Of a DNA stretch of 23,533 nt, positions 7,213 through 15,657 are shown piece after piece. The notes beneath the pieces were generated by a model that had not been told where the DNA came from, did not search any database, and saw only the letters and a list, made by a program, of their open reading frames with translations. Every line of letters begins with the position of its first letter. Within the stretch, counting starts at the first letter, position 1. A program made the translations under genes and the position numbers. The DNA comes from a virus, in IMG/VR virus record IMGVR_UViG_3300030419_006188, positions 1 through 23,533 of that record. One strand, written 5' to 3'.

Positions 7213-9957
7213 TTACCAGACCATCGATGTATCGTTACAATTTTTACAAGGTGCATAAAGAGATTCTGGAACTCTTCCTACACAATCAACTACATTAATA
7301 ATTTTGTCTTGCACTCCTGGCTCCTTAAGTTTATCATCACTTATTCTATCTATACAAAATCTAGGAAGAATATCTGCATTGAATCCAGTGTTAGACTTTA
7401 CATACACTTGAGGCATTTCTTGAAATCCTTCTCCACCTGATGTAATTTTGACAGAAGTAATCATTCCCATATCATTAACCTTAATAGAAGCCTGAGCTCC
7501 CCTATCTGGTTTAATAATAACCTCATCTGTTTCTTTATATCTTACGCCAGGAGATTGGACAGTCATCTCACACAAATAAAGAATGACAGGATAAGAACCA
7601 TCACTATCGCTAGGATATGTACCCGTAGGAACAGTAAATCCAACATCACTATCAACAGTACGACCAGTAGTAGGATCGGTAACCACACCAGTAGTAGGAT
7701 CCGTAACCAAGCCAGTAGTAGGATCAACAGCTGTAGGGAGAGTAGGAGTGGTAAAACTTCCAGTTTCCTGTACTACCTGCTCTGTTCCACCTAAAATTTC
7801 TTCACCACTAGGCTCAAGAATAACTCTGGTTCCTGGAGGAAGAAGAACTCTATCTCCAGGAGTAACATTCATAACATGTCCTGGAGCACGAGGAATTTCT
7901 CTTATTCCATCATCATCATCACTCTCACCTGGAAGAGAATCACGAATAACACTAGTATCATCAGGTCTTGCCCATACTCTACCAGCACCTCCAGTACTTC
8001 CATCAGCTCTAGAAAGATACCCTCTACCCGGTCTGGGTACATTAACTGCTACCACCCCAATTGTGCTTGGTCCAGAATCTCCAGGACCTCGAGGATGTTG
8101 AACTACATCACCAGGTTGATAAGTATTCCCCTCTCTCCAAGCGGGAGGATTAGTTGTTAGAGTATTAGGATCAAGTTGTTCCCATACTGCCGTATTAGGA
8201 GGAGTATTGTTGGTGGAAGGATCACCAGAAATATTTCTATAAGCATTAACCTGACCCAACACAGGAGTTAGCACTGCAGAATTAGTTCCAGTTCCACAAG
8301 TATCTCCTACACTAATATTCAATCCACTATCAACATTAATTCCATAACTCATCAAATCTACTCCTAATATAGCGCCAGCAGCATTAATAAGGGCATTGCC
8401 AACAGGAGGAGTACTACCTTGACCACCTAAAAATGTAACTAGAGGAGGACCACAATAGAAAGGATCAGTACTAGAATTTGTACCATCACTACAAGTTTGG
8501 TTAGCAACATCTCCAAAACCAACACTTAAATTATTCAAACCATCAATAGAAGCTTGAACTTGACCCCCTGCTGCTTGGACTACACTAGCTGCTTGTGATG
8601 CTACTGCATTCATTTGACCAAAAATAGAACCAATGTCTGCGGCACCTAGTGAACCTGCTCCACCAACAATACTCCAATCTTTATTAGGACTACACTCAGC
8701 AGTTTCTTCACAAGTAAGAAAAGATAAAATATCTGCAACCAACCCAGAAATACTGGTAGAAATACTAGTAAGTCCTCCCATAAGACCACCAGCCAATCCA
8801 GCTATGCCAGTAAGAGCTCCTAATGCTCCTTGAATGACACCATTGATGGTGCCCATTGCTTGTCCTAAAAGATTTCCTATAAAATTATCAACAAAACATC
8901 TAGTAATATTAACAGCTCTATCAAACATTCCACTAAGGAAATCAAACATCATACCAAATAAACCTTCTATCATCCTCTTGAAAAGACAAGCTATTATATC
9001 ATTCATTCCATCCATTCTCGTCTTAAAGTCCTGCATCTCATTAGGCATTAAGTTATTATAAAGAGATTTTGTTCCTGCATTAATTGTATTGGTTATGGCC
9101 TTTTGAATCTTACCATATATCATCTTCATATTACCAGAAATAAACTTAGCAGCTTGTTGAATAAGAGCGTCTATCTTTGCTTGTGTGTTACCAACCCCCT
9201 TAGTAATAGAATATTTGTATTCAGTAGCAGCCCTTCTAACCCTTTCAATTTCATTAACTACATTTTGCATTTGTTTTTGTATCTGCCCAACAGGCATTGG
9301 TTCACATTGGGATGTCTCCGGATTAGGTTTAGTATCTTGGTCCTCATTGTAAGCTGCTTCATCTACAATCTTTTCAACACTACTAGTAGTACCTATACTT
9401 TCACCCCAGGCATCATTAATATTAGCTCCCTGATCAGCAGCAGCTTCTTGATCAGCAACAATTTGACCTGATGGATTGGAATTAGCAGCGACAGTGGCAA
9501 TCTTACCCCCATCATTCTCATCATATCCACTAAAAGGAATAAACCCAGACTCTTCTGGAATATTTCTCCTTACTGCTTGATAATCATTATATCCCATACA
9601 TCCCATAATTACTGGGACCTGACCCTGAGACCCATCTAAAAAGAATCCAAATACAAATGTTCCTTGAACAATATTGGCATTAGTATAATGATTTCTTCCT
9701 CCACCACCACCGGTAACAGGATACATCACGGATGCCCATGGCAAATCTTCATCAGGAAGATCTTCAGATGAAGCGGTATGATACCCCATGATACGAACTT
9801 TATATCTCTCACCAAAACCTTGTATAGTTTGATTAGTTCTTTGGGGATTATTAGGAATATTATTCTGCCATTGTTCGGCATTAACAACCTGTCCAATCCA
9901 CCATTGGAAACCCTCTTGCCCTACAATATTTTTATTTAAAAGACCTTGTTCTATCAT
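7213..9957 (-). CDS. 5: gp5-like baseplate hub protein (OB fold; no lysozyme domain recognised)
   Basis: A 914-residue protein. Residues about 15-125 match the N-terminal OB fold of T4 gp5: FQWWIGQVV, RYKVRIMGYH, DLPWASVMYPVTGGGG, then GTFVFGFFLDGSQGQVPVIM. This domain docks on gp27 in the baseplate hub. The T4 protein then has a lysozyme domain and a beta-helix; neither is recognisable here. Instead there is an acidic linker (about 140-220), a helical region (about 225-320), a hydrophobic Gly/Ala/Leu-rich helical region (about 330-420), a low-complexity stretch with three DPTTG repeats (about 735-770), and a beta-rich C-terminus with CEMTVQSPGVRYKETDEVII. Seven cysteines or more occur after residue 220. 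Its start overlaps the gp27-like stop (ATGA). Family assignment is good for the N-terminus; the remainder is cyanophage-specific. Confidence 0.85.
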   Translation of the reverse strand: MIEQGLLNKNIVGQEGFQWWIGQVVNAEQWQNNIPNNPQRTNQTIQGFGERYKVRIMGYHTASSEDLPDEDLPWASVMYPVTGGGGGRNHYTNANIVQGTFVFGFFLDGSQGQVPVIMGCMGYNDYQAVRRNIPEESGFIPFSGYDENDGGKIATVAANSNPSGQIVADQEAAADQGANINDAWGESIGTTSSVEKIVDEAAYNEDQDTKPNPETSQCEPMPVGQIQKQMQNVVNEIERVRRAATEYKYSITKGVGNTQAKIDALIQQAAKFISGNMKMIYGKIQKAITNTINAGTKSLYNNLMPNEMQDFKTRMDGMNDIIACLFKRMIEGLFGMMFDFLSGMFDRAVNITRCFVDNFIGNLLGQAMGTINGVIQGALGALTGIAGLAGGLMGGLTSISTSISGLVADILSFLTCEETAECSPNKDWSIVGGAGSLGAADIGSIFGQMNAVASQAASVVQAAGGQVQASIDGLNNLSVGFGDVANQTCSDGTNSSTDPFYCGPPLVTFLGGQGSTPPVGNALINAAGAILGVDLMSYGINVDSGLNISVGDTCGTGTNSAVLTPVLGQVNAYRNISGDPSTNNTPPNTAVWEQLDPNTLTTNPPAWREGNTYQPGDVVQHPRGPGDSGPSTIGVVAVNVPRPGRGYLSRADGSTGGAGRVWARPDDTSVIRDSLPGESDDDDGIREIPRAPGHVMNVTPGDRVLLPPGTRVILEPSGEEILGGTEQVVQETGSFTTPTLPTAVDPTTGLVTDPTTGVVTDPTTGRTVDSDVGFTVPTGTYPSDSDGSYPVILYLCEMTVQSPGVRYKETDEVIIKPDRGAQASIKVNDMGMITSVKITSGGEGFQEMPQVYVKSNTGFNADILPRFCIDRISDDKLKEPGVQDKIINVVDCVGRVPESLYAPCKNCNDTSMVW

Positions 9958-11351
9958 GGAGATGTAGATCCTCCGAATGAATCTCTTACTAAATCAAGAC
10001 TGGTAAAAGTCTCTCTAGGAGTAATCCTATGGCAAACACTTGCTACCATATATAGCCCCCCAGTTTGTTCGTTTGTGTCAGCATTGGCAGTGCCCTCTAC
10101 AGTAGGAAAGTCACATACAATTACATCACCAGCTTTAATACTAAAGTCAGCTGGAATAACAATGGTTACACTAATAGTAAATACCTGCTGATATCTCATA
10201 ATGGATTGAACCATTACATTCTTGGCATCATAATTAGGTTTTTCAGGATCATTCTTCCATTCTTCTAATTGTTCGTCACTACTAGTCCCACTAGGCATCA
10301 CTCCAAAATCCATAATATGACTCATTCCTCTAGAAGGAGATTGTCTAAACTCTTCTGCTACCAACTCACTATAATCCTCAGCAGCAGTTACCACTCCACT
10401 CTCCTGTTGATCTGTTATAGTATAAGGTCTAGTCTCATAATTAAAAGCATAATAATCAAAGAAAATAGATGTATTATTATAAGTTCCTAAGACTAACTTC
10501 TCATTTAAATCAATATCTTGATTGATATTATAACTTACAACGTTAGCGTCATATCCCTCTACACTATCTCCAGTATTATTATAAATGTATTTCTTAAGAT
10601 TATCTCTATTCTCCTGTGCCTGTTGCCATATAATATCTAAGGATTTAAAATGATATCCATCTCTTGTTTGATAAAATAGATATCCAGCAGCTCCTCCTAC
10701 TCCATTTCCACCATCATCTGTAGAAATTTGAGGAACAGCTTTAGAACCTAACCAAGTACAAATATAAAAAGGTTTTCTTGTATTACCAATAAAATTATAA
10801 GGATTCAAAGTAATGTCTATATCTTTTCCATCAACACCATCACCATCAGCCCAAGTTCCTTCCAATACTTCCTCAACAATAGTCTTCACATTCTCCGCTA
10901 TTGATCCATCATATCTCTTTGTCACCCTAGTCAAATCATTAGAAAAATATTCCTTAGAAGATAAATCTAAAGTATACATCTCCTGTTGTGTACCACTCAC
11001 AACATTCTTCACCCTATTAACATACAACCCATCACTAGCTGAACCAGAAAAACTTATTTGATTTGGTTGTTCTTGAGCATCTTCTATTACAAAATCAACC
11101 CTTTCTCCACCACGAATAGGAAGCCAATCTAAAGTTGATGGTTGAGTTGAAGGTCTATTAGGATTATTACTATCAACAAATCCAGTCTCAGTAATAACTG
11201 CACTAGCAGTAATTGCATTTGACATTATACTTTCATAGTATCTAATTTCTCCCACACCTGCACACAAATCTATGGAACGACTACTAACGTTCGAATTAAT
11301 CTTAAACTTTTCAATATTACCACTATTAGCAGTAGATTTTTGACTTGGCAT
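9954..11351 (-). CDS. Baseplate hub subunit, gp27-like by position
   Basis: A 465-residue protein lying directly upstream of gp5, with a four-base ATGA overlap. Its start overlaps the upstream tape-measure-like gene by one base (TAATG). The N-terminal part (FKINSNVSSRSIDLCAGVGE, then YYESIMSNAITASAVITETG, then LPIRGGERVDFVIED) has the alternating beta pattern of hub proteins that form a tube-like ring. The middle holds YYAFNYETRPYT, and the C-terminal part contains FTISVTIVIPADFSIKAGDVIVCDFP, a further beta domain. In T4 the gp27 trimer binds gp5 and forms the top of the hub. Length is a little above T4 gp27. I assign the role from place in the operon and beta-rich layout rather than clear motifs; a different hub protein is possible. 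Confidence 0.65.
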   Translation of the reverse strand: MPSQKSTANSGNIEKFKINSNVSSRSIDLCAGVGEIRYYESIMSNAITASAVITETGFVDSNNPNRPSTQPSTLDWLPIRGGERVDFVIEDAQEQPNQISFSGSASDGLYVNRVKNVVSGTQQEMYTLDLSSKEYFSNDLTRVTKRYDGSIAENVKTIVEEVLEGTWADGDGVDGKDIDITLNPYNFIGNTRKPFYICTWLGSKAVPQISTDDGGNGVGGAAGYLFYQTRDGYHFKSLDIIWQQAQENRDNLKKYIYNNTGDSVEGYDANVVSYNINQDIDLNEKLVLGTYNNTSIFFDYYAFNYETRPYTITDQQESGVVTAAEDYSELVAEEFRQSPSRGMSHIMDFGVMPSGTSSDEQLEEWKNDPEKPNYDAKNVMVQSIMRYQQVFTISVTIVIPADFSIKAGDVIVCDFPTVEGTANADTNEQTGGLYMVASVCHRITPRETFTSLDLVRDSFGGSTSP

Positions 11352-13462
11352 TATCCTACTTGATAGAGTTCACCTAAGAATTTTTGTTTATGATAACTAT
11401 TTACGCTAGTTCCTGAATCCAAACTAGGAGCTCCTTGTCCCGAACCACCAGATGACATGGAAGAAGATTGATCTCCTTGTCCACCTCCAGAAGTCATAAT
11501 TATATTTGGAGCAGGTTCCTGAGTGGGATCATCCTTAGATACAGTATCTGCTTTCTGTGAAGGTGTAGATGAACTAGCAAAATTAGCCGGCGCACCCCCT
11601 TCCTCTTTCTTATCACCAGGAGGGAAGAAAGACTTACCCAAAAGAGGAATAGTCTTCTTAAGATTAAGAAGAGCAAACCAATTAGTAATTCCCAACCTAT
11701 TAGTATTTTCTTCTTTAAACGATTCTATAAATCTACCAAATCCACCAGAAATCCAATCCATAATCTTCTTACCACCCGATATCAAATCATCCCATTTCTG
11801 CTTCAGTAACTTTTTAGCACCCTCTATTCCTTCCCCCCTAAACACTTCATAAAGAAGTTCACCAGCAAATTCACCCACCATTTCACCCAATATCATTGTA
11901 AAGGGATTAGCTAATGCCGCTCCAAGTGCGCCACCAATTCCTGCTCCAGCCACCAGGAACAGGGTTTTATCCATAGGGTCGTTGTTTAACATGGAGGAAA
12001 CAGCCACCATGATAGGACCCAGAATAGGTATCTTTATACCTTTAGATGCTTTAGCCATCCCCTTGGTTAAGGTAGGAGCACCTGCCAATTCCTTTGCTAC
12101 TTTACCACCAAAGAGTTTCCGAACAAAATTAGATACTTTTCCTCCTACCTTCTTAACCTTATCAACCTTTGAACTTACCTTTCCAGCAATATCCTTTGCT
12201 TTGGTAGTTACTTTTGTAGCGACATCCTTTCCTTTGGTGACTATATTAGACTTAGCTACTTTACTAACAATGTCCTTTCCTTTAGTAGTTACTTTTGTAG
12301 CAATATCCTTTCCTTTGGTAGCTATATTACTTGCTACTTTTCTACCACTCTCAACAATTTCCTTTCCTTTAGTAATAGCAGCTGTTGTAGTTCTAGTAAC
12401 TGCCTTCGTAGTCGCTTGAACTGCTGTTTTTGCACCTTGAAAAGTTTTTTGTAAGGTCTTAGCTCCAGGAAGATTACCTATAAATTTTCTTGCAGCATTA
12501 ATTCCTTTACCTGCTAAATTAAAAGCTCCTTTAGCAAAATTTATTGCTATATCTTTAGCTTTAGATATTATTCCACCAACATACTTAACTATCTTAGTTT
12601 TTAAAAATAAAAATCCCGACTTTATAGCATTACCAACCTTACTAAATCCTTTAAAGGCTGTATCTAATCCAAGCTTGAGTAATCCTCCAAGGAATTTACG
12701 AGCTGATCCAAGTAACTCCGGCAAAGATCCCAGAAGTCCTCTAAGACCCCAGAACAGCATCTCCATTTCTGCTGTTCCTCTTTTAAATATCTTAGTAACA
12801 GTTGGAAGAAGCTTCAACAAGCCTATCACTACAGTTCCTAAAAGAATATTCTTCAAGAAATCCCATATCATCCCCAAGAGACCTTTCTTCTCCTTCCCTG
12901 ATGATTTTTCCTCTTTCTTACCTATATCAGCTTTAGGTTTAGATTCTAATGCTGCCTCTCTATTAGCCTTTCTATCCTTCTCATCCTGTTTACGAAGAGC
13001 TTTTTGATTCTTTAATTTTATTATATTAGTATCTTCAAAAGCCTTTTTCAATCCTCCCGTAATACCTGCAATCTCATTAATACTTTTTAAAACAGCTTCA
13101 AAGCTAGCTTTTCCTTGTTGGGGAGAAACATCAGCTTTACTCACATCCATTTGAACCTTAGAGGGAACTAAAGATGCCGTAGGTCTAGAAGATGGAACTA
13201 AAGCACCTCCCTTTGAAGGTACTATCTGGCCTCCTTTATCACCTACTCTCGCAAGAGGTCCTCCTTTGCTTCTTCTTCCTTTACGTCTACCCCTTACAGC
13301 ATCAATGGCTTTATCCTTAGCCATTCCCTTAGCAGCACCAATTGCTTTCTGTTTTAATCCAGTAGCGGCAACCTTCTTAGCACCAACAGCTAGAGCTTTA
13401 CTAGCCGCAGCTTTCCCAAAAGCAGCTTTTGCGGTGCCTAATAATGCTAATGGAGCTGCCAT
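11351..13462 (-). CDS. Tape-measure-like structural protein B (TKGKD repeats)
   Basis: A 703-residue basic, Ala/Lys-rich, largely helical protein. Order of parts: an Ala-rich helix (1-55), a cluster RGRRKGRRSKGG (58-69), a linker, a block ending LESKPKADIGKK (about 172-183), a hydrophobic segment MIWDFLKNILLGTVVIGLLKLL (about 198-219), long helices, a repeat zone (about 357-450) with TKGKDIATKVT-type units, a second hydrophobic region (about 473-540), and a Gly/Ser-rich end. The block at 168-220 closely matches residues 193-246 of the next gene upstream, so the two are paralogues. Long helical proteins with internal hydrophobic segments next to hub genes are typical of tail tape measures, which set tail length and enter the host membrane. 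A hub-associated accessory protein is the alternative. Confidence 0.6.
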   Translation of the reverse strand: MAAPLALLGTAKAAFGKAAASKALAVGAKKVAATGLKQKAIGAAKGMAKDKAIDAVRGRRKGRRSKGGPLARVGDKGGQIVPSKGGALVPSSRPTASLVPSKVQMDVSKADVSPQQGKASFEAVLKSINEIAGITGGLKKAFEDTNIIKLKNQKALRKQDEKDRKANREAALESKPKADIGKKEEKSSGKEKKGLLGMIWDFLKNILLGTVVIGLLKLLPTVTKIFKRGTAEMEMLFWGLRGLLGSLPELLGSARKFLGGLLKLGLDTAFKGFSKVGNAIKSGFLFLKTKIVKYVGGIISKAKDIAINFAKGAFNLAGKGINAARKFIGNLPGAKTLQKTFQGAKTAVQATTKAVTRTTTAAITKGKEIVESGRKVASNIATKGKDIATKVTTKGKDIVSKVAKSNIVTKGKDVATKVTTKAKDIAGKVSSKVDKVKKVGGKVSNFVRKLFGGKVAKELAGAPTLTKGMAKASKGIKIPILGPIMVAVSSMLNNDPMDKTLFLVAGAGIGGALGAALANPFTMILGEMVGEFAGELLYEVFRGEGIEGAKKLLKQKWDDLISGGKKIMDWISGGFGRFIESFKEENTNRLGITNWFALLNLKKTIPLLGKSFFPPGDKKEEGGAPANFASSSTPSQKADTVSKDDPTQEPAPNIIMTSGGGQGDQSSSMSSGGSGQGAPSLDSGTSVNSYHKQKFLGELYQVG

Positions 13463-15486
13463 TACTGCTCACCCACTAAATTATACATGGCTTTTACCAC
13501 AGTAGTCATGGAATTATTAACATCAGAAGCTGAAAAAACCGGAACAACTTTTTGATTAGCTGAAGCAGGTCCACCACCTCCAGCTGGTGGAGGTGTACTT
13601 CCACCACCTCCAGCCATTATAATATTTCCACCAGAAGGTCTAGGACCTGGTAGGAATCGTTCAGCAACAGGTGATATCCCTACTCCTCCACCTCCTTGCA
13701 TTGCCATAATGGTCTGAGTAACAGTACCACCACCCTCTGCCTTCTGAATACTTCCAGAATTTATAAATCTAGGCTTATTATCCCCACCACCTTCTTTATT
13801 CATAGCCAATAATTTGCCAGCCCCAATCTTATCAACTGCCTTCTTACTCATCACTATTTCACCTGGCTGAGCAGCAACCAACTGTGTATCTTTACCTGCA
13901 CCTTTAACCTTTACCCCACTCCCTGAAGTAATCTTTCCACCCTTCTTCACAGACATTTTCTGAGCAGGAACTTCACCACCACCTTTCATCTTAGCAGCAG
14001 CGCCTATCTCATCCCCCAAATCACCATAAACTTGTGCCTGTGAACCTGGAACCAACCTATTAATCGTATTTTGTATGGCCTCAGGTTGACCATGAGGATT
14101 AGCAATCAAATTATCCAGTTGAGCAACCATTTCTTTTGATCCCCCTTCAACCGCATCTTCCCTCATCATCTGAAGAGTTGTAGTAACTTTATCTGCAGTC
14201 ATTTTACCCACATCGGGAACTACTCTTCCATCCTCTAACTCCATAGATGGAAGTCCATGTTTTGCAAACCTCTGATGTGCTTCTTCTGGAGTTACTTGTC
14301 TTATGGAATGGGTTCCTAGTTGGTCGGCAGCAGTTGCACCCTCACCGGATTTAAAACTCGATTCACGAAGAAGCATATCCATCTTTGGACCAGGTTCACC
14401 CTGTGGACCAGGTTCACCCTGTGGACCAGGTTCACCTTGGGCACCAACTACCCCACCCTCTGCTGACGTTTGAATGTTATCATCAGCATATTTAAGTTTA
14501 GGTATATCTGGAATGTCAGGAATATTAGGAATCTTAAAAACAGGAATAGTATCTTCTCCCACTCCTGGTATTATTGAAATTGCTTTATTGATCCCACCTA
14601 TTAACCCCTCAATACCCCAATTAATACCATCAATTATAGCATTAAAAGGTCTTATCAACTGATTACCCAACCCAACCAGAGCAAAATTAAGAACATCTAT
14701 TATACCATTAATAATCAACTTAAGAGGATCCAATATCCTCCAAGGATTCTCAAGAAGCTTGAGCAGCCCTATGACCGCAGTACCCAACATAATATTCTTA
14801 ACAAAATTCCATATCATTTCAAAGATACCCTTAGCTGGGGCAGCAACCTTATCTAAAATCTTTTTACCTATATTAGCTTGAGGTTTAGACTCCAACTTAG
14901 ATTCTCTATCAGCCTTGGTTGCTTTCTGTGCTGCTACTCTATCTTTTGAGATAGCATCCTTTTCTATCTTATTCCCTTTCTCAATAGCAACTAATATTCC
15001 TTTAAGATTATCTTCTACCTTAACCAAACCACTACTCAAAGCAGATACATTATCTGCCTTCGCATCAGTATCACTACCTACAGCAGGAGTCTGTGGAATA
15101 GATTGAGCCTCTTGTGATTCTTCCTTTGGAGGAGGTAAAAGCTTCTGAGGGTCTATCTTGGTTCCACGTGGAGCTTTAACTGAATCCTTTCCAATCTTAC
15201 TTCCAGACGGAGTCTTAGTAGATGGAACCTTAGGAGTCTGTGGAATAGCTTGAGTTTGTTGTGGTTCTTCCTTTATAGACTTAACTCTTTTCCATTCATC
15301 AGTAAGAGCTTCCGTATCTCCACTAGACAATCCGCTGTCCGTCATCCGACCAGCCACCATCTTCTCTTTTAAGAGAGTCTTATATGTACCTAAATCAATA
15401 TCTTTATTATCTGTAATTCCAAGCAGGCCAAAAATCTTAGGATTAACTCCCTCTAAAAAACCACTTGTTTCTTTTTTAACTGGCAT
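13462..15486 (-). CDS. Tape-measure-like structural protein A (collagen-like repeat)
   Basis: A 674-residue protein. The N-terminal 190 residues are helical and Pro/Lys-rich, and include a duplicated segment (EEPQQTQAIPQTPKV at 73 and EESQEAQSIPQTPAV at 122). Residues about 193-246 include LESKPQANIGKK and the hydrophobic FEMIWNFVKNIMLGTAVIGL, closely matching the downstream gene. Two more hydrophobic helices follow (about 255-310). Residues about 347-368 are a collagen-like run of Gly-X-Y triplets (GEPGPQ repeated). The C-terminal part has KDTQLVAAQPGEIVMSKKAV, a phrase that recalls the QPGE-V-SK-AV motif of some phage tape-measure and structural proteins, and ends Gly-rich. The start overlaps the preceding small gene by 11 bases; the stop overlaps the next start (TAATG). 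A tape measure or hub accessory is the likely role. Confidence 0.6.
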   Translation of the reverse strand: MPVKKETSGFLEGVNPKIFGLLGITDNKDIDLGTYKTLLKEKMVAGRMTDSGLSSGDTEALTDEWKRVKSIKEEPQQTQAIPQTPKVPSTKTPSGSKIGKDSVKAPRGTKIDPQKLLPPPKEESQEAQSIPQTPAVGSDTDAKADNVSALSSGLVKVEDNLKGILVAIEKGNKIEKDAISKDRVAAQKATKADRESKLESKPQANIGKKILDKVAAPAKGIFEMIWNFVKNIMLGTAVIGLLKLLENPWRILDPLKLIINGIIDVLNFALVGLGNQLIRPFNAIIDGINWGIEGLIGGINKAISIIPGVGEDTIPVFKIPNIPDIPDIPKLKYADDNIQTSAEGGVVGAQGEPGPQGEPGPQGEPGPKMDMLLRESSFKSGEGATAADQLGTHSIRQVTPEEAHQRFAKHGLPSMELEDGRVVPDVGKMTADKVTTTLQMMREDAVEGGSKEMVAQLDNLIANPHGQPEAIQNTINRLVPGSQAQVYGDLGDEIGAAAKMKGGGEVPAQKMSVKKGGKITSGSGVKVKGAGKDTQLVAAQPGEIVMSKKAVDKIGAGKLLAMNKEGGGDNKPRFINSGSIQKAEGGGTVTQTIMAMQGGGGVGISPVAERFLPGPRPSGGNIIMAGGGGSTPPPAGGGGPASANQKVVPVFSASDVNNSMTTVVKAMYNLVGEQ
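14388..14450 (-). repeat. Tandem 18-base repeat encoding collagen-like Gly-X-Y triplets
   Basis: The plus strand carries three near-identical 18-base units (GGACCAGGTTCACCCTGT type). On the minus strand these code for GEPGPQ repeats inside the tape-measure-like gene. Tandem repeats of this kind can gain or lose units. Confidence 0.85.
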
Positions 15487-15646
15487 TCTGGGCTTTCTGC
15501 TTTTGTTCTTCTTCCTCTAGGTGTTGTTGTAACAAAGCCACGTATATGTCCCGTTCCCAGGGCATTAAATTTTCAATCTCAGTTAATGAGTATTTATGGT
15601 ACTGCATGAGGGCAAAATTCAGTTTAAAATATCCCTCTAGATCCAT
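15476..15646 (-). CDS. Small protein between gp26 and tape-measure-like gene; tail chaperone-like position
   Basis: A 56-residue protein beginning MDLEGYFKLNFALMQYHKYS with the motif MPWERDIYVALL (about residues 28-39) and an acidic, Gln-rich end. An in-frame ATG nine bases earlier (15655) would add three residues; I prefer the inner start because AGG lies about 10 bases upstream of it. The P-W-E-R-D-x-Y motif is like that in small tail-assembly proteins encoded just before tape-measure genes in other tailed phages (for example the gpE/E' family). The T4 counterpart might be the hub assembly protein gp51 or gp28, but length does not support this firmly. Its last 11 bases overlap the next gene, suggesting coupled translation. 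Confidence 0.7.
   Translation of the reverse strand: MDLEGYFKLNFALMQYHKYSLTEIENLMPWERDIYVALLQQHLEEEEQKQKAQNAS
15591..15598 (-). promoter_or_regulatory. Possible internal late promoter (CATAAATA)
   Basis: The minus strand reads CATAAATA inside the 56-residue gene, 104 bases upstream of the tape-measure-like gene. It matches the NATAAATA late element, but the spacing to the next start is much longer than for the other late promoters, so it may be chance coding sequence. Confidence 0.25.
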
Positions 15647-15657
15647 ATGGATCATGC

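Noticed and set aside
9103-9471. 122-codon plus-strand frame inside gp5
   Set aside because: Antisense to gp5, Ser/Leu/Ile-rich with no family pattern, and no promoter or ribosome site.
11982-12419. 145-codon plus-strand frame opposite the tape-measure-like gene
   Set aside because: It is antisense to a clear protein-coding gene with repeats; the open frame is a by-product of the Lys/Thr-rich codons on the other strand.
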